Positions 46,251-54,735 of a stretch of 64,000 nt of DNA are shown here, in pieces. Below the pieces are notes generated by a model. That model ran no database searches. It was given only the letters and a program-made list of their open reading frames with translations, and was not told where the DNA came from. The number at the start of each line of letters is the position of its first letter. Positions within the stretch are counted from its first letter, which is position 1. The stretch is from Erysipelothrix piscisicarius (GTDB lineage Bacteria; Bacillota_I; Bacilli_A; Erysipelotrichales; Erysipelotrichaceae). The stretch is taken from assembly GCF_003931795.1 (NCBI RefSeq), contig NZ_CP034234.1, positions 1,054,001 through 1,118,000 of the forward strand. Reading direction: 5' to 3'. The translations under genes were made by a program, and so were the position numbers.

Positions 46251-47636
46251 ATGGCCTTTCGTATTTGGTTCTACTTCCTATTATTAACAGGAATTATGCT
46301 GTTATTTTTATGGATGTTACAGATTTCATTTATAGGACCATATTACGAGCGTAATCGATCTCAGACGATCCAAATGAAGGTCACAGAGATTGAACGGTTG
46401 TTAGAACGATCGGATATTTCGATAGTCGAAGAAGCAACAGGAAAAATTCTTGCAACTGAAAACATGTGTATTAGTATTTATAACGATATTGGGGTTCGTA
46501 CTTATATTGGTGAGAACCCCAATATTCCTTGTCAGTTAAACAATCTAAAAAATTCTACGATGAAAGAGTATATGATTATGGCTGATAATGCTTCTACACA
46601 TGATTTTTCGATTAATTTTAATAATGGAATCCATGAGCAAGGAATGTATTTTTATGGGAGAAGTACACTCATAAATGGGAAACCGAATTACATTTTTGTT
46701 ATTTCTCCGATAAAACTTTTAGATTCAACGGTATTTGTTTTAAAAAGACAATTTGGATTGCTAGCACTTGTAGTATTTAGCGTTGCGACAATTGTTGCTT
46801 TTATCTTATCGAAGCGACTATCAAGTCCAATTACAAAAATTACCAACAGTGCTAAAAAGTTGGCGGATGGCGATTTATCAGTAGATTTTGAAGGGGATGA
46901 TTATTCTGAAGTTGAAACTTTGGCAAGCACATTGAATTATGCAACCCAAGAGTTTCGTAAAACCGATGAATTACGAAGAGACCTAGTCGCCAATGTCTCT
47001 CATGATATCAAAACACCTTTAACCATGATAAAAGCATATGCAGAGATGATTCAAGATATCTCCGGCGATAATCCAGAGATGCGTGAACAGCATCTTCATG
47101 TTATTGTGGATGAGGTTAATCATTTGGAACGTCTTGTAAATGATATGTTAACCTTGTCAAAATATGAAGCCAATGTATTCGATATTAAAGAAACTGAGTA
47201 TTTTATGTTACAACAAATTCGCAGCACCACCCATTTGTTTTTAGCAATGGATTTACAATTTGAAGTTCATTGTGATCCTAACTTAATGGTGATAGCGGAT
47301 GAAATTAAAATGGGTCAGGTTCTCTATAATTATATTAATAACGCTACCAAATATGTTGGTGAAGATAATTTAATCATCATTAAAGCAGAAGTTGAAGGGG
47401 ATTTTGTTGTCGTTTCCGTTACAGACCACGGAATTGGAATTAGCCCTGATATTATTGATCATATTTGGGATCGGTACTATAAGATTGATAAAAACTACCA
47501 ACGTAGTGGATCAAGCAGTGGGCTGGGGTTATCCATCGTTAAAGCGATTTGTGATGCCAGTGGATCAAAATATTGGGTTGAATCGGAATTAGGTTCGGGA
47601 ACTTCGTTCTATTATTCTGTAAAAAAAGCAAATTAA
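46251..47636 (+). CDS. Sensor histidine kinase
   Basis: About 461 residues: a transmembrane helix (FRIWFYFLLLTGIMLLF), an extracellular sensor of about 140 residues, a second helix (GLLALVVFSVATIVAFIL), HAMP (LSSPITKITNSAKKLADGDL), HisKA with the phospho-His in NVSHDIKTPL, and HATPase_c with N, G1 and G2 boxes (NYINNATKYV, DHGIGIS, GSSSGLGLSI). No clear ribosome site precedes ATG 46251; GTG 46212 or TTG 46230 in frame are possible and would overlap the regulator gene. The architecture resembles VanS-type envelope sensors. The gene ends in a terminator now split by an IS. Confidence 0.92.
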   Translation: MAFRIWFYFLLLTGIMLLFLWMLQISFIGPYYERNRSQTIQMKVTEIERLLERSDISIVEEATGKILATENMCISIYNDIGVRTYIGENPNIPCQLNNLKNSTMKEYMIMADNASTHDFSINFNNGIHEQGMYFYGRSTLINGKPNYIFVISPIKLLDSTVFVLKRQFGLLALVVFSVATIVAFILSKRLSSPITKITNSAKKLADGDLSVDFEGDDYSEVETLASTLNYATQEFRKTDELRRDLVANVSHDIKTPLTMIKAYAEMIQDISGDNPEMREQHLHVIVDEVNHLERLVNDMLTLSKYEANVFDIKETEYFMLQQIRSTTHLFLAMDLQFEVHCDPNLMVIADEIKMGQVLYNYINNATKYVGEDNLIIIKAEVEGDFVVVSVTDHGIGISPDIIDHIWDRYYKIDKNYQRSGSSSGLGLSIVKAICDASGSKYWVESELGSGTSFYYSVKKAN

Positions 47637-47645
47637 AAAGTTAGG
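47635..47645 (+). terminator. Left arm of a terminator split by the second IS
   Basis: AAAAAGTTAGG here pairs with CCTAACTTTTT at 49007-49017. Deleting the IS and one copy of its target repeat restores an 11-bp stem with loop TTTAAC. Confidence 0.8.
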
Positions 47646-47666
47646 TTTAACCTGGAGTAGTAAACT

Positions 47667-47707
47667 AAAAGTAGACAAGTAAAAAAGACTTGTCTACTTT
47701 TTTGTGT
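47667..47707 (+). terminator. Terminator-like hairpin inside the left end of the second IS
   Basis: AAAAGTAGACAAGT (47667-47680) and ACTTGTCTACTTTT (47688-47701) form a perfect 14-bp stem with a seven-base loop and a T tail. It would stop transcription entering from the histidine kinase gene before it reaches the transposase. Confidence 0.8.
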
Positions 47708-47740
47708 AATAATAAAATCAAAGATAAAACGGAGGTATTA

Positions 47741-48105
47741 ATGATGGGAAGACCCAAAGGTGGATTAAATAATAAATGGACTTATGAGGATCGTATTAAA
47801 GTCGTTACACGTCATATTGATGAACATATAAGTGCTGCGAAACTATCACAAGTCCTAAAGGAACGATTAATGGTTGGATTGATCGACTCATGCGTGATGG
47901 TAAAGAGGGTTTAAAAAACAAGAAAAAGACAGGAAATCATTTTTCTGCGCTTCATACGAGTAAATCATTAACTGAGATCGAACGACTTCAACTCGAAATT
48001 CTAAAACGAGATATTGAGATTGCACGATTAAAAAAATGGTACCAGGTGAAAGGAGTTGGTGTAAACAAGGAGTTCGTTACTTTAAAAGACAAGAATTCCA
48101 AATAG
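47741..48105 (+). CDS. IS OrfA, helix-turn-helix protein (frameshifted in this sequence)
   Basis: It begins MMGRPKGGLNNKWTYEDRI after GGAGG. It breaks at the AAA run 47857-47859; one more A yields KLSQVLKGTINGWIDRLMR and continues to 48105. The product binds the ends of the element. The seven-A run at 48028-48034 in its 3' part is a -1 slippage site. Confidence 0.8.
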
Positions 48106-48964
48106 CACATGATTTATCTTTTAAACATCCGATTACGTTCATTCTTAGATTTATGAATTTGAACCGATCTGGTTATTACAAGTGGTTAAAGCATAAGAAT
48201 GATCTCAATATTTATGAACAAAAAAGAGCGATTCTTAGCTTTGTGATTAAAGACTGGCATCGCCGTTTTCCAAGTTATGGTTATCATGATATCGCTGCAG
48301 TCATGAGAAAGCAAAGTGATTTAGGATTGAATTTTCCGATAATTTAATCCACAAGTGTTGCAAGTTTTTAAATATTAAATCAAAAGTGAAACACTATTCC
48401 TATAAAAAACCTGGAACACAAAGTCGAATTTATCCTAATATTATAAAGAATCAATGGAGGGCAACCAAACCTTTAGAAATTATTGTTTCAGATATGACAC
48501 ATATTCGAAACAAAGGGATTAATTATGAATGGACTTTAATGGTTGATACCTTTAACAATGAAATTATCAGTTCTGCATTATCGCGTACAACTGGTGATCC
48601 TAAGCCTTACTACAAGTGTCTCGAGGATCTCCTTGCGCTACTTAAGGATAATAAAAAAACAGCTCCCACGATTCTTCACACAGATCAAGGAGCTGTCTAC
48701 CACTCTAAAGCTTTCGCTAAAGCGCATGAAAATTATAACATAATTAGATCTATGTCGCGAGCTGGAACACCTACAGATAATCCAATTATCGAATCATTAA
48801 ATGGATGGATTAAAGCAGAAATGGCGTGTGATTATCAATACTGGTCCGTAGATAACTTTGAAAATTTTATCGAAGAATATGTACATTATTTCAATTTTGA
48901 AAGACCTGCTTACTGTTTAAATTACAAAACCCCTATCCAATATAAAATGGATAAGGGTTTCTAG
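48029..48964 (+). pseudogene. IS OrfB, DDE transposase, interrupted in this sequence
   Basis: Read in the -1 frame after the A7 run. The first part (MNLNRSGYYKWLKHK, SYGYHDIAAVMRK) meets a stop near 48347. One more T at 48332-48335 gives GLNFSDNLIHKCCKFLNIKS and joins the catalytic part. DDE residues lie in IIVSDMTHIR, LHTDQGAVYHS and PIIESLNGWIK. The C-terminus has the usual HYFNFERPAYCLNY. Apart from this break the transposase looks complete. Confidence 0.82.
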
Positions 48965-49006
48965 TCTTTTATTAATGTCTACTTTTGTTTGACAACTCCA
49001 GTTTAA

Positions 49007-49020
49007 CCCTAACTTTTTTT
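49007..49020 (-). terminator. Right arm of the terminator split by the second IS
   Basis: CCTAACTTTTTTT; pairs with 47635-47645. In its original form it served both the histidine kinase gene and the convergent deacetylase gene. Confidence 0.75.
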
Positions 49021-49029
49021 GACTTCAAT

Positions 49030-50400
49030 TTATTGAATTGGATCAGCGTTAAAATAAATAGCATTTGTTTTAACGCTGTCATTGCGAGATTCAAGTAATT
49101 CTTTGACCGTTACAAATTTATAGCCTTGATCATGCAGTTTTTTTGCTGCACATTTAAAGCCTTCGTAACTGGATTCATAAATATCATGGAGTAAAATAAT
49201 TGCACCATCATGTTTATATTTATCGATGGTATTACAAATCTGTTGAGAATCTCGAGATACCCAATCTTCACTGTCTACAGACCAGTTTACAAATGTTACG
49301 GGTGCTCCCTCGCGAACCGCTGCATTTGCACTTCCATAGGGTGGACGTACCATAAATGGACCTTTTAATCCTGAAGCTTTATACAGTGCATCGTCGGTAT
49401 CTTTGATCTCCTTATTTACATCCTTAATATCCATTGAATTAAAATCCGGGTGTGTATAAGAGTGATTTGCAATTTGATGTCCTCGACGAACAATCTCTTT
49501 TACAACTGACGGATTTTGGTTAACCCGCTCGCCAAGCATAAAGAATGTTGCTTGACCTTCATATTTATCCATTTCATCCATAATTAACTTCGAATTACGA
49601 TGATGTGGACCATCATCAAAAGTAAATGCAACCAATTTATCTTTTGGATTAATACCACGATCGAGGTAGACAGGTGGAATTTCGCCATCTGTTTTTTCAT
49701 ACGAACCGATCGAATGGGAGAAGTAATCTGTAATTTTAGATAGATCAAATGAAACGGGATCTTTAAATCCGTCGATTGTAAAGACTACACCTGAATCCGA
49801 TAATGAAATCGACGCATTTTCGTCAAGTGATGTTGCCTTGAGATAGCTAAGTCGATTCATTTCTTTGGGTTTGGTAAGTGTTGCTCTTACATCGCTGATG
49901 AGTTTCTTTCGACCAAGATCATTAAATAAGTCAGTTGCTTTGACAAATTCTCCAGTTTCAATATCGTAGGTTCTAGAGATTTGATCTGTAATTTCGTTAT
50001 TTAATAATGTTTTAATATCTACAGTTACATATTTATCATGGACTTGATAAATTGAGTAATCTTGGAATATTTCAGATTTCTTTCCATCTTTATTTGATAA
50101 TCCTTTCGAACGCTCTTTGCTTTGAGCGGTAATCGCTTCAATCCAAGTGTTTACTTTTTCATTATCGAGTGTTGGATAATGTAAAACCATGACGTTATCA
50201 TCGGTTGCTTCTTTGATGACTTCATGATGACCAATTTTTTTATACTCGTTTGAAACACGGGTCATGTATCTCGGATACTTTGAGAAAGGATTAAATATCA
50301 AAGTCACGATGATTGTTACAACAACGAGTAGGGCGGCGATAATTGACGCCACTGCCTTCATATTGAGTTTGCGTACCTTGATGCTTCGTTTAGCTTTCAT
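49030..50400 (-). CDS. Membrane-anchored polysaccharide deacetylase (PgdA-like)
   Basis: About 456 residues: a basic N-terminus, a signal anchor (MKAVASIIAALLVVVTIIVTL), a PgdA-type extracellular domain (about 50-250) and a C-terminal NodB domain. NodB motifs are in order: TFDDGPH (catalytic base and metal Asp), NHSYTHPDF (metal His pair), RPPYG, a W/D motif in NWSVDSEDW, and LLHDI with the catalytic His. By family it removes acetyl groups from GlcNAc in peptidoglycan and so gives lysozyme resistance; another glycan is possible. A short ORF with a better ribosome site overlaps its start. Confidence 0.9.
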   Translation of the reverse strand: MKAKRSIKVRKLNMKAVASIIAALLVVVTIIVTLIFNPFSKYPRYMTRVSNEYKKIGHHEVIKEATDDNVMVLHYPTLDNEKVNTWIEAITAQSKERSKGLSNKDGKKSEIFQDYSIYQVHDKYVTVDIKTLLNNEITDQISRTYDIETGEFVKATDLFNDLGRKKLISDVRATLTKPKEMNRLSYLKATSLDENASISLSDSGVVFTIDGFKDPVSFDLSKITDYFSHSIGSYEKTDGEIPPVYLDRGINPKDKLVAFTFDDGPHHRNSKLIMDEMDKYEGQATFFMLGERVNQNPSVVKEIVRRGHQIANHSYTHPDFNSMDIKDVNKEIKDTDDALYKASGLKGPFMVRPPYGSANAAVREGAPVTFVNWSVDSEDWVSRDSQQICNTIDKYKHDGAIILLHDIYESSYEGFKCAAKKLHDQGYKFVTVKELLESRNDSVKTNAIYFNADPIQ

Positions 50401-50431
50401 AGACGCACCCACAAAATAAAAATGCTTTCAT
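50390..50431 (-). CDS. Leader ORF of 13 residues overlapping the deacetylase start
   Basis: On the minus strand, AAAGGTGG is followed 7 bases later by ATG and a 13-codon frame (MKAFLFCGCVYES) that stops 8 bases after the A of the deacetylase ATG. The deacetylase ATG itself has only GGTG about 5 bases upstream. The arrangement suggests translational coupling or a regulatory leader peptide. Expression is not shown. Confidence 0.45.
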   Translation of the reverse strand: MKAFLFCGCVYES

Positions 50432-50700
50432 CCCAAATCCACCTTTCGTTAAGATTTTAACATATAAACAGTGGAAATTAATGATATTATCGGAAACTTA
50501 AGAAGAATTTAAGGAATAAAAATCGAAAATGATTTGTAATTCAAAAAAAGAGCTTCTTAACTAGATTTTAAACGCAAAAAATCGCTTAATGATTGTATAA
50601 ATAGCCTTTTGATTTTATTGGGCTTATGTTAAAATTTTTCTTTAAACAAAGCGGTGTTTGAGCTGAAAATAGAGAATAGTCAATATATTAAATAATTTCG
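50432..50700. other. Intergenic region without recognisable gene
   Basis: A very A+T-rich spacer of about 270 bases between divergent units. On the plus strand TTGATT and TGTTAAAAT near 50611-50636 could be a further rplU promoter. On the minus strand TATGTTAAAAT near 50456-50466 may be the -10 of the deacetylase unit. I see no ORF, tRNA or strong repeat. Confidence 0.5.
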
Positions 50701-50708
50701 ATATAGAC

Positions 50709-50737
50709 TAGACATTATATTGGGACTGTTATATAAT
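50709..50737 (+). promoter_or_regulatory. Promoter for the rplU operon
   Basis: TAGACA (50709-50714) and TATAAT (50732-50737), 17-base spacer, just upstream of the L21 leader. Confidence 0.7.
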
Positions 50738-50749
50738 GTTAAGGCATTT

Positions 50750-50845
50750 AAAGGCGTAGTTGCATGTCTCTGGACGTACAACCGCACACTGTAAGGTTTA
50801 AGTGATTCGTCCACCTTACTTGGCGAGTCTTATGGCAAAAAATTG
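50750..50845 (+). ncRNA. Ribosomal protein L21 leader
   Basis: The structured 5' region runs from about AAAGGCGTAGTTGCATG through CTGGACGTACAACCGC to a second hairpin with arms GTAAGGT and ACCTTAC, and ends near GGCGAGTCTTATGGC. It has the look and position of the Firmicutes L21 leader that precedes rplU-prp-rpmA. It is thought to give feedback control by a ribosomal protein. Confidence 0.72.
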
Positions 50846-50858
50846 AAGGAGGTGTACT

Positions 50859-51173
50859 ATGTACGCAATTATTGAAACAGGGGGAAAACAAGTTTTAGTT
50901 GAGAAGGATCAAACAATTTTTGTAGAAAAATTGGATGTTCAAGAAGGTGAAGAAGTTGTTTTTGAAACAGTTGTTGCTGTTAAAAACCGCACACTTAAAG
51001 TTGGTACTCCATACGTTAAAGGTGCGACTGTAACTGCTAAAGTTGAAAAACATGGAAAAGGTAAGAAAATTACTATCTTCAAGTATAAAGCTAAAAAAGG
51101 TTCAACACGTAAAAAACAAGGTCATCGTCAACCGTATACTAAGTTAGTTGTAACTGACATTAACGCAGGATAG
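50859..51173 (+). CDS. rplU: 50S ribosomal protein L21
   Basis: A 104-residue L21 beginning [18 protein letters not shown] and ending with the conserved [18 protein letters not shown]. It binds 23S rRNA near L20. It is first in the operon rplU-prp-rpmA and is preceded by AAGGAGGTG and the structured leader. Confidence 0.97.
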   Translation: MYAIIETGGKQVLVEKDQTIFVEKLDVQEGEEVVFETVVAVKNRTLKVGTPYVKGATVTAKVEKHGKGKKITIFKYKAKKGSTRKKQGHRQPYTKLVVTDINAG

Positions 51174-51177
51174 TTCG

Positions 51178-51498
51178 ATGATACATGTATCTGTTTTAAT
51201 TAGTGAAGGCATCTATAAAAAAATGACCGTAACAGGTCATGCTGGTTCAGGTGAACACGGATTTGATCTTGTGTGTGCGGGAGTTAGTTCCATAATGGTT
51301 GGTGCTCTCAATGGTTTTGATTCATTAGATGATTCAGTAGAATTGGTCATGACTCAAGAACCACTAATTGAAATCGAAATTAAACATAGTAATGAACTAA
51401 ATCAAAAACTATTTGAGTTTGTCTTGTTGCAACTTAAAACAATGGAACAAACTCAATCTAAATATATCGAAATAAATGAAAAGGAGGTTACTTCATGA
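51178..51498 (+). CDS. prp: Ribosomal-processing cysteine protease Prp
   Basis: A 106-residue Prp (YsxB family) with the catalytic pair: His in [10 protein letters not shown] and Cys in DLVCAGVSS. It removes the N-terminal extension of L27, which is present in the next gene. Four-base overlap with rpmA couples their translation. Confidence 0.94.
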   Translation: MIHVSVLISEGIYKKMTVTGHAGSGEHGFDLVCAGVSSIMVGALNGFDSLDDSVELVMTQEPLIEIEIKHSNELNQKLFEFVLLQLKTMEQTQSKYIEINEKEVTS

Positions 51499-51779
51499 AA
51501 TTCGTATTAGATATCCAATTATTTGCTTCTAAAAAAGGTGTTGGTTCGACAAAAAACGGTCGTGACTCACATTCAAAACGTTTAGGCTCAAAGCGCGCAG
51601 ATGGTGAATTCTGTACAGCAGGTTCAATCTTGTACCGCCAACGTGGTACAAAGATTCATCCAGGTGTTAACGTAGGCCGTGGTGGCGACGACACTTTATT
51701 CGCTAAAGTGGATGGTGTTGTTAAATTCGAACGCATTAGCAAAACTCGCAAATGTGTTTCAGTTTATCCAGTAGCTTAA
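51495..51779 (+). CDS. rpmA: 50S ribosomal protein L27 with Prp-cleaved N-terminal extension
   Basis: A 94-residue L27. It begins [20 protein letters not shown], where the extension ends at the FA/SKKG junction that Prp cleaves in Firmicutes. The mature body has the usual [17 protein letters not shown]. The mature N-terminus reaches the peptidyl-transferase centre, which is why removal matters. Confidence 0.96.
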   Translation: MKFVLDIQLFASKKGVGSTKNGRDSHSKRLGSKRADGEFCTAGSILYRQRGTKIHPGVNVGRGGDDTLFAKVDGVVKFERISKTRKCVSVYPVA

Positions 51780-51783
51780 TCTG

Positions 51784-51808
51784 AAGCCCCCTTAAATAGG
51801 GGGTTTTT
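51784..51808 (+). terminator. Terminator after rpmA
   Basis: CCCCCT / AGGGGG stem with a five-base loop and T5. Among the most G+C-rich hairpins in the window. Confidence 0.85.
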
Positions 51809-51832
51809 AATTGAAATGGAAAGGGTGATTTA

Positions 51833-53116
51833 ATGTTTGTAGATCGCGTTAATATAAAAGTAGTAGCCGGAAACGGTGGCGATGGAATGACATCATTCCG
51901 TCGCGAAGCATTTGTTCCACTTGGTGGACCTTATGGCGGTGATGGTGGAAAAGGCGGCGATATTGTTTTTGTTGCCGATTCGAATAAATCAACATTGCTT
52001 GATTTAAGATATAATAGTGTTATCAAGGCTTCACATGGTACACCGGGTAAGAATAAAAAAATGCACGGAGCAGGCGCAGAAGATGTAGTTTTAAGAGTTC
52101 CTGTAGGCACTATGGTTATTGATAACGAAAAAGGTATTGTTATTGCTGACTTGACAGAAGTAGGCCAACGTGAGGTTGTAGCGCATGGCGGACGCGGTGG
52201 TAGAGGTAATGCTCGATTTGCAACAGCAAATAACCCTGCACCGACTTTTTCAGAAAAAGGTGAATTAGGTCAAGAACTTGATATCACAATTGAGTTGAAA
52301 CTGCTGGCTGATGTAGGAATAATTGGTTATCCTTCAGTTGGGAAATCAACATTACTTTCTGTGATTTCAAGAGCCAAACCAGAAGTTGCTGATTATCATT
52401 TCACAACAATTGCGCCAAATCTTGGGATTTCAAGCAGTCCAGATGGACGTTCATTTGCGGTAGCCGATTTACCAGGTCTTATCGAAGATGCCCATCTTGG
52501 AAAAGGTCTTGGTCATGTATTCTTGAAGCACATTGAACGATGCCGTGTTTTAGTCCATGTTGTCGATATGGGTGCAGAAGATGGACGTGATCCGATTGAA
52601 GACTATAAAGTTATTAATAATGAATTGGAAAAATACAATGAATCGTTATTGAAAAAACCGATGGTTGTGGTCGCCAATAAGATGGATTTAGATGTTGCGC
52701 CTTCAAATTTAGAGAAGTTTAAAGTAGCATATCCCGATTTAGAAATTTTTGAACTTGTAACGATGGTTGGGGAAGGGATTGATTCGCTTCTTTACCGCCT
52801 TGCAGATATTCTTGACGAACATGTTGAAGAGCGCATTGAAGAACAAAGTGAATCCGTTGTCTATAAATATGAAGCTCCAAAACGTAATTTTGATATTGAA
52901 CAAATCAATCAAACAAAATGGCGTGTTACGGGTGATATTATTGATCGTCAGCTCCGTCAATATGAATTTGATACAGAAGAATCTGCCATCCAATTTGGCC
53001 TTGCTATGAAGCGTTTAGGTGTTGATCAAGCACTTCGTGATGCTGGCGTAAAAGATGGAGATATTGTAATTGTTGCAGATATTCAATTTGTTTTTGAAGA
53101 AGGTATGGTAGAATAA
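51833..53116 (+). CDS. obgE: Ribosome assembly/stress GTPase Obg
   Basis: A 427-residue protein with the glycine-rich Obg fold (NGGDGMTSFRREAFVPLGGP), the G domain (GYPSVGKSTLLS, DLPGLIEDA, NKMD) and a C-terminal OCT domain (FDIEQINQTKWRVTGD onward). It binds 50S precursors and responds to ppGpp. Located after rpmA as in most bacteria. Confidence 0.97.
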   Translation: MFVDRVNIKVVAGNGGDGMTSFRREAFVPLGGPYGGDGGKGGDIVFVADSNKSTLLDLRYNSVIKASHGTPGKNKKMHGAGAEDVVLRVPVGTMVIDNEKGIVIADLTEVGQREVVAHGGRGGRGNARFATANNPAPTFSEKGELGQELDITIELKLLADVGIIGYPSVGKSTLLSVISRAKPEVADYHFTTIAPNLGISSSPDGRSFAVADLPGLIEDAHLGKGLGHVFLKHIERCRVLVHVVDMGAEDGRDPIEDYKVINNELEKYNESLLKKPMVVVANKMDLDVAPSNLEKFKVAYPDLEIFELVTMVGEGIDSLLYRLADILDEHVEERIEEQSESVVYKYEAPKRNFDIEQINQTKWRVTGDIIDRQLRQYEFDTEESAIQFGLAMKRLGVDQALRDAGVKDGDIVIVADIQFVFEEGMVE

Positions 53117-53130
53117 TAATAGGTGATAAT

Positions 53131-53718
53131 ATGATTGCATTTATTTCAGGTGTTGCAGTGGATCGAGGAATCGATTATGTTGTGGTCGATAACCATGGTA
53201 TTGGTTATCAAGTTTTTTGTGGGAATCCAGAAATGGTTACATTAAATGAGAGCATAATATTTCACACTTACCAGCATGTGAGAGAAGATGCAATCATTTT
53301 ATATGGATTTGTCGATAAACGTGAGTTGGATATTTTTCGCCAATTAATTACAATTAAAGGCGTCGGACCTAAAACGGGGATTACAATTTTAAGCCGTTTT
53401 AGTGGTGAGGATATCATTCGCGCGATTGACCAAGAAGATATGGCTTTCCTTAAGAAACTGCCAGGTGTGGGTCCTAAGATGGCTTCTCAAATGATGTTAG
53501 ATCTTAAGGGAAAATTTGTCGCATCCGATACACCGTCAACAAAACATGTGGCAATGCCACTTGTTGATGAAGCGTTGGATGCACTGGCTGATCTTGGATT
53601 TAAAAAAGCAGAGTTAAACAATATAAAGCAGGAGTTGTCGCTTCTAAATCTTGATTCCGTTGACGAGATGATTAAAGAAGGCTTAAAACTCTTACATTCA
53701 AGAAAGAGGGGATTGTAG
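53131..53718 (+). CDS. ruvA: Holliday junction DNA helicase RuvA
   Basis: A 195-residue RuvA with the OB fold, tandem helix-hairpin-helix motifs (IKGVGPKTGITILS and LPGVGPKMASQMML) and the mobile C-terminal domain that contacts RuvB. It forms the tetramer that holds the four-way junction. Confidence 0.96.
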   Translation: MIAFISGVAVDRGIDYVVVDNHGIGYQVFCGNPEMVTLNESIIFHTYQHVREDAIILYGFVDKRELDIFRQLITIKGVGPKTGITILSRFSGEDIIRAIDQEDMAFLKKLPGVGPKMASQMMLDLKGKFVASDTPSTKHVAMPLVDEALDALADLGFKKAELNNIKQELSLLNLDSVDEMIKEGLKLLHSRKRGL

Positions 53719-54726
53719 ATGGAAGAACGTCTTATGTCGGGTGAAGCAGTTTTATCCGGTCAAGATTACGAAGAAAGTTTACGTCCCCAAACACTTTCTG
53801 CTTATGTTGGTCAAGAGGGATTGAAAGAAAACTTAAAGATTTTTATCGAGGCTGCGAAGTCACGGAATGAAGCACTTGATCATCTCTTGTTTTACGGTCC
53901 TCCGGGATTGGGTAAGACTACCATAGCGCATGTTATTGCAAATGAGATGCAGACCGGCATCAAGGTTACAAGTGGACCAAGTATTGAACGAAGTGGTGAC
54001 CTTGCTGCTATTTTATCAAGTTTAGAACCAGGAGATGTGCTATTTATCGATGAGATTCATCGAATGCCAAAAGCTGTCGAGGAGGGTTTATATCCAGCGA
54101 TGGAAGATTTTACTTTGGATCTTGTTGTTGGTAAGGATTCATCAACAAGAAGCATTCAAATTGATTTACCACCCTTTACACTTATTGGAGCGACGACGCG
54201 AGCGGGGATCTGTCCTCCATTACGTGATCGTTTCGGCATTATTTCTAAGCTCGAATATTACAGTCAAGAAGAACTTGAAACCATTGTTGCCCGAACCAGT
54301 CGAGTTTTAAATACGGTTATTGACCGTGAAGGTGTCAGTGAAATTGCAAAACGTTCTCGTGGAACACCTCGAATTGCCAATCGTTTATTTCGTCGTGTTC
54401 GTGATTTTGCTCAAGTCTTAAACGATAATGTTGTTGATATTTCAATCACAAAACTTGCGCTCGATAAGTTGAAAGTTGATAATTTAGGGCTTGATGATGT
54501 CGATTTACGGTATCTGCGTGGGATTATTGAACGATTTGATGGTGGACCGGTTGGAATTGAGGCTATAGCCGCTTCAATATCCGAAGAAACAATGACGCTT
54601 GAAGATGTATATGAACCCTACTTATTACAACTGGGTTTTATAAATCGCACTCCCCGAGGTCGTGTTGTTACGACAAAAGCATATGAACATCTTAAAATTG
54701 ATGTTAATCAAAGGCTATTTGAATAG
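53719..54726 (+). CDS. ruvB: Holliday junction DNA helicase motor RuvB
   Basis: A 335-residue AAA+ ATPase with [19 protein letters not shown] (Walker A), FIDEIHRMP (Walker B), GATTRAG (sensor 1) and a C-terminal winged helix. It drives branch migration with RuvA, whose gene it abuts directly. Confidence 0.97.
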   Translation: MEERLMSGEAVLSGQDYEESLRPQTLSAYVGQEGLKENLKIFIEAAKSRNEALDHLLFYGPPGLGKTTIAHVIANEMQTGIKVTSGPSIERSGDLAAILSSLEPGDVLFIDEIHRMPKAVEEGLYPAMEDFTLDLVVGKDSSTRSIQIDLPPFTLIGATTRAGICPPLRDRFGIISKLEYYSQEELETIVARTSRVLNTVIDREGVSEIAKRSRGTPRIANRLFRRVRDFAQVLNDNVVDISITKLALDKLKVDNLGLDDVDLRYLRGIIERFDGGPVGIEAIAASISEETMTLEDVYEPYLLQLGFINRTPRGRVVTTKAYEHLKIDVNQRLFE

Positions 54727-54735
54727 AGGTAAAGT

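Larger units (their letters stand above)
47653..49000 (+). mobile_element. IS3-family insertion sequence (copy 2, unrelated to copy 1)
   Basis: The element is about 1,348 bp with imperfect inverted ends: TGGAGTAGTAAACTAAAAGT at 47653 and, at the right end, the complement of TGGAGTTGTCAAACAAAAGT ending at 49000. It is flanked by an 8-bp direct repeat, GTTTAACC (47645-47652 and 49001-49008). That is longer than the 3-5 bp usual in IS3, so part of it may be pre-existing. It carries a strong hairpin with T run just inside the left end. OrfA and OrfB are each broken once by a missing base in a homopolymer. Confidence 0.9.

Noticed and set aside
49030-50400. Assigning the deacetylase to capsule or chitin modification
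   Set aside because: All NodB motifs fit peptidoglycan deacetylases and there are no capsule genes nearby, though the substrate is not proven.
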